Origin: Gallionella sp. | GTDB taxonomy: Bacteria; Pseudomonadota; Gammaproteobacteria; Burkholderiales; Gallionellaceae | Assembly (NCBI GenBank): GCA_030690245.1 | Contig: JAUYGW010000356.1 | Span: forward strand, 1 to 8,151 | Reading direction: 5' to 3' | DNA length: 8,151 nt | In this document: piece after piece, positions 6,683 through 8,151 of the stretch | Layout: each line of letters opens with the position of its first letter | Position numbering within the stretch: the stretch's first letter is position 1 | Translations under genes and position numbers: made by a program | Notes under the pieces: model-generated | Seen by the model: the letters and a program-made list of their open reading frames with translations, nothing else | Database searches by the model: none | Told to the model about the DNA's origin: nothing

Positions 6683-8022
6683 GTGAAGTTTCACAACAAG
6701 CCATATCGATCCTGGTGATAGAGGACGACCCCGGTGATTTCGGACTGATCCGGGCGCATGTGCGGTTGTCCAGGCTGGACCTCAGTGGCGGCAAAGAGCC
6801 GCTGATCTGGGCGAAGACGCTGGCCGAGGGAATTGCCGCAGGCCGGAGCAACAAGCCCGATGTCGTGCTGCTCGATCTGTCGCTCCCCGATTCGGCGGGG
6901 CTCGCCACGGTGCAGGCGATGCACGCCGCCTTGCCCGGCGTGCCTATCGTGGTGCTGACGGGGCACGACGACAGCGCTCTCGCCGTCGCCGCCTTGCAAA
7001 TCGGCGCCCAGGATTATCTGGTCAAGGGGCAGTACGATCACGATGCGCTGTGCCGCGCGGTGCGCAATGCACTGGTACGCGAGGCGCTTGAATCACGCCT
7101 GCGGCTGTTCGAAGTGGCGCTGAATTCGGTCGCCAGCGGTATCGTCATCACCGATGTTGACGCCCATATCCAGTGGGCCAACCCGGCCTTTACGCAACTG
7201 ACCGGGTTTTCGCTGGAAGAAGTGCTGGGACGCAATCCGGGCGAGTTGACCAAGTCCGGCAAGCAAAGCCCGGCGTTCTACCGGAACATGTGGGGAACCA
7301 TTCTGTCCGGCCAGACGTGGCACGGCGAGATCGTCAACCGGCGCAAGGATGGCTCCCTCTATGACGAGACGCTCGTCATCGCCCCGGTAACCGGCGGGGA
7401 TGGAACGATCCGGCATTTTGTCGCCATCATGCAGGACATCACCGAGCGCAAGCAGGCCGAAGAGCAGATTCGCACGCTGGCTTTCTATGACGCATTGACG
7501 CAATTGCCCAATCGCCGCCTGCTCAATGACCGGCTCGGGCAAACCATGGCCGCCAGCAAGCGCAGCAGCCATTATGGTGCGCTGATGTTCCTTGATCTGG
7601 ATAACTTCAAACCGCTCAACGATACATACGGTCATGGCGTGGGCGATTTGCTGTTGATCGAGGTCGCGCATCGCCTCACCGGTTGCGTGCGCGAGACGGA
7701 CACTGTTGCGCGTTTCGGCGGCGATGAATTCGTGGTGATGCTCAGCGAATTGGATACGGATAAAAATGAGTCCACCGCACAAGCCGGCATCGTTGCGGAA
7801 AAAATCCGCGTCGCTCTGGCTGAACCCTACCTGCTGACATGCAAGCAAGAGGGCAATGCAGAAACCATCATCGAGCACCGTTGCGCGGCGAGCATCGGCG
7901 TTGCATTGTTCATCAACCATGAAGCCGAACCGGAAGAGGTGCTCAAGTGGGCCGACATCGCGATGTACCAGGCGAAAGAGGGCGGGCGCAATTCGATTCG
8001 TTTTTATGCTGCGAAGGATTGA
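6679..8022 (+). CDS. Response regulator with REC-PAS-GGDEF (diguanylate cyclase)
   Basis: 447-residue soluble protein predicted to make cyclic di-GMP from two GTP when its receiver is phosphorylated. REC is about 9-130: acidic pocket E15-D16-D17, phosphoacceptor D66 in LLDLSLPDS, T94 in VVLTG, K116 in YLVKG. PAS/PAC is about 140-262 (FEVALNSVASGIVITD, ANPAFTQLTGFS, ending IMQDITERKQAEEQ). GGDEF is about 263-445: YDALTQLPNRR, DLDNFKPLND with metal-ligand candidate D306, the active-site GGDEF at 347-351, and ASIGVALF near the end. The product-inhibition I-site RxxD is present as R338-E-T-D341, correctly placed before RFGGDEF. No EAL domain follows. All signature residues of an active cyclase are present. 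The adjoining histidine kinase is the obvious phosphodonor; the start is set by a GAGG site and a 4-nt overlap with the truncated REC ORF. Confidence 0.94.
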   Translation: MSEVSQQAISILVIEDDPGDFGLIRAHVRLSRLDLSGGKEPLIWAKTLAEGIAAGRSNKPDVVLLDLSLPDSAGLATVQAMHAALPGVPIVVLTGHDDSALAVAALQIGAQDYLVKGQYDHDALCRAVRNALVREALESRLRLFEVALNSVASGIVITDVDAHIQWANPAFTQLTGFSLEEVLGRNPGELTKSGKQSPAFYRNMWGTILSGQTWHGEIVNRRKDGSLYDETLVIAPVTGGDGTIRHFVAIMQDITERKQAEEQIRTLAFYDALTQLPNRRLLNDRLGQTMAASKRSSHYGALMFLDLDNFKPLNDTYGHGVGDLLLIEVAHRLTGCVRETDTVARFGGDEFVVMLSELDTDKNESTAQAGIVAEKIRVALAEPYLLTCKQEGNAETIIEHRCAASIGVALFINHEAEPEEVLKWADIAMYQAKEGGRNSIRFYAAKD

Positions 8023-8151
8023 ACCCAAATAATCCATACATGGACGCCCACTTTTGCCAAGCTTTCATTTGATAATTTTGAGAAGGTAAAGATTGCAGCC
8101 ATACATCCGGACTTTATTTGAAGCGCATTGCTTCTGTCCCTGATGGAATAC
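8023..8151. other. AT-richer tail with no recognised gene
   Basis: After the cyclase stop the base composition becomes visibly more AT-rich. No terminator hairpin with a T-run was found. The cyclase frame stays open for 32 more codons to a TGA at 8119-8121, but the residues are not recognisable. Any next gene would begin beyond the window. Confidence 0.4.

Larger units (their letters stand above)
6380..6846 (+). repeat. Diverged direct duplication of ribosome site plus receiver N-terminus
   Basis: The segments 6380-6562 and 6665-6846 are direct repeats about 285 nt apart. Both begin with the identical 11-mer AATCGAGGAAA (6380-6390 and 6665-6675), which supplies the Shine-Dalgarno for the ATGs at 6395 and 6679, followed by homologous receiver-domain codons. 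The encoded first 56 residues are identical at 38 positions, with many silent differences, so this is not a recent exact duplication. Confidence 0.75.

Noticed and set aside
7093..8037. Minus-strand open frame of 314 codons opposite the cyclase
   Set aside because: Shadow of the REC-PAS-GGDEF gene; no recognisable motif and no ribosome site of note.
8023..8121. In-frame continuation after the cyclase stop, as a read-through or broken EAL domain
   Set aside because: The 32 codons to the next stop contain no EAL-type residues and the cyclase already ends at its usual C-terminus.

Overview
This window looks like chromosomal DNA from a GC-rich Gram-negative bacterium. The best guess is a betaproteobacterium, possibly Gallionellaceae/Nitrosomonadales-like. 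That rests on protein style (TonB receptors, a YfiR-family periplasmic protein, a CHASE8 sensor kinase) and on short palindromic intergenic repeats; no marker gene fixes the taxon. Everything recognisable is on the + strand.

Layout: (1) 1-1622, a TonB-dependent outer-membrane receptor that enters from the left edge without its N-terminus. (2) 1623-1784, a gap holding a large palindromic repeat. (3) 1785-3818, a second complete TonB-dependent receptor, a diverged tandem paralog of the first. (4) 3806-4528, a YfiR/DUF4154 periplasmic protein whose start is uncertain because two palindromic repeats lie in its upstream region. (5) 4536-6398, a membrane histidine kinase with the order TM-CHASE8-TM-HAMP-PAS-HisKA-HATPase. 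(6) 6395-6682, a short ORF that is a truncated copy of the next gene's receiver domain, broken at a small palindrome. (7) 6679-8022, a REC-PAS-GGDEF response regulator/diguanylate cyclase. (8) 8023-8151, a more AT-rich tail with no recognisable gene.

From the second receptor onward the genes overlap or nearly touch: 13-nt overlap, 7-nt gap, 4-nt ATGA overlap, 4-nt ATGA overlap. This suggests one transcript. The inferred pathway runs from the cell surface inward: TonB-dependent receptors, then periplasmic YfiR-like protein, then CHASE8 periplasmic sensor of the kinase, then phosphotransfer to the REC domain, then GGDEF synthesis of c-di-GMP. In the known Pseudomonas Yfi (Tpb) system, YfiR controls a single protein, YfiN, that carries both CHASE8 and GGDEF. 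Here those two parts sit on separate proteins joined by a two-component phosphorelay, and TonB receptors occupy the outer-membrane position instead of the lipoprotein YfiB. That rewired architecture is the main item of interest. The repeats at gene junctions and the decayed receiver duplicate are secondary ones.
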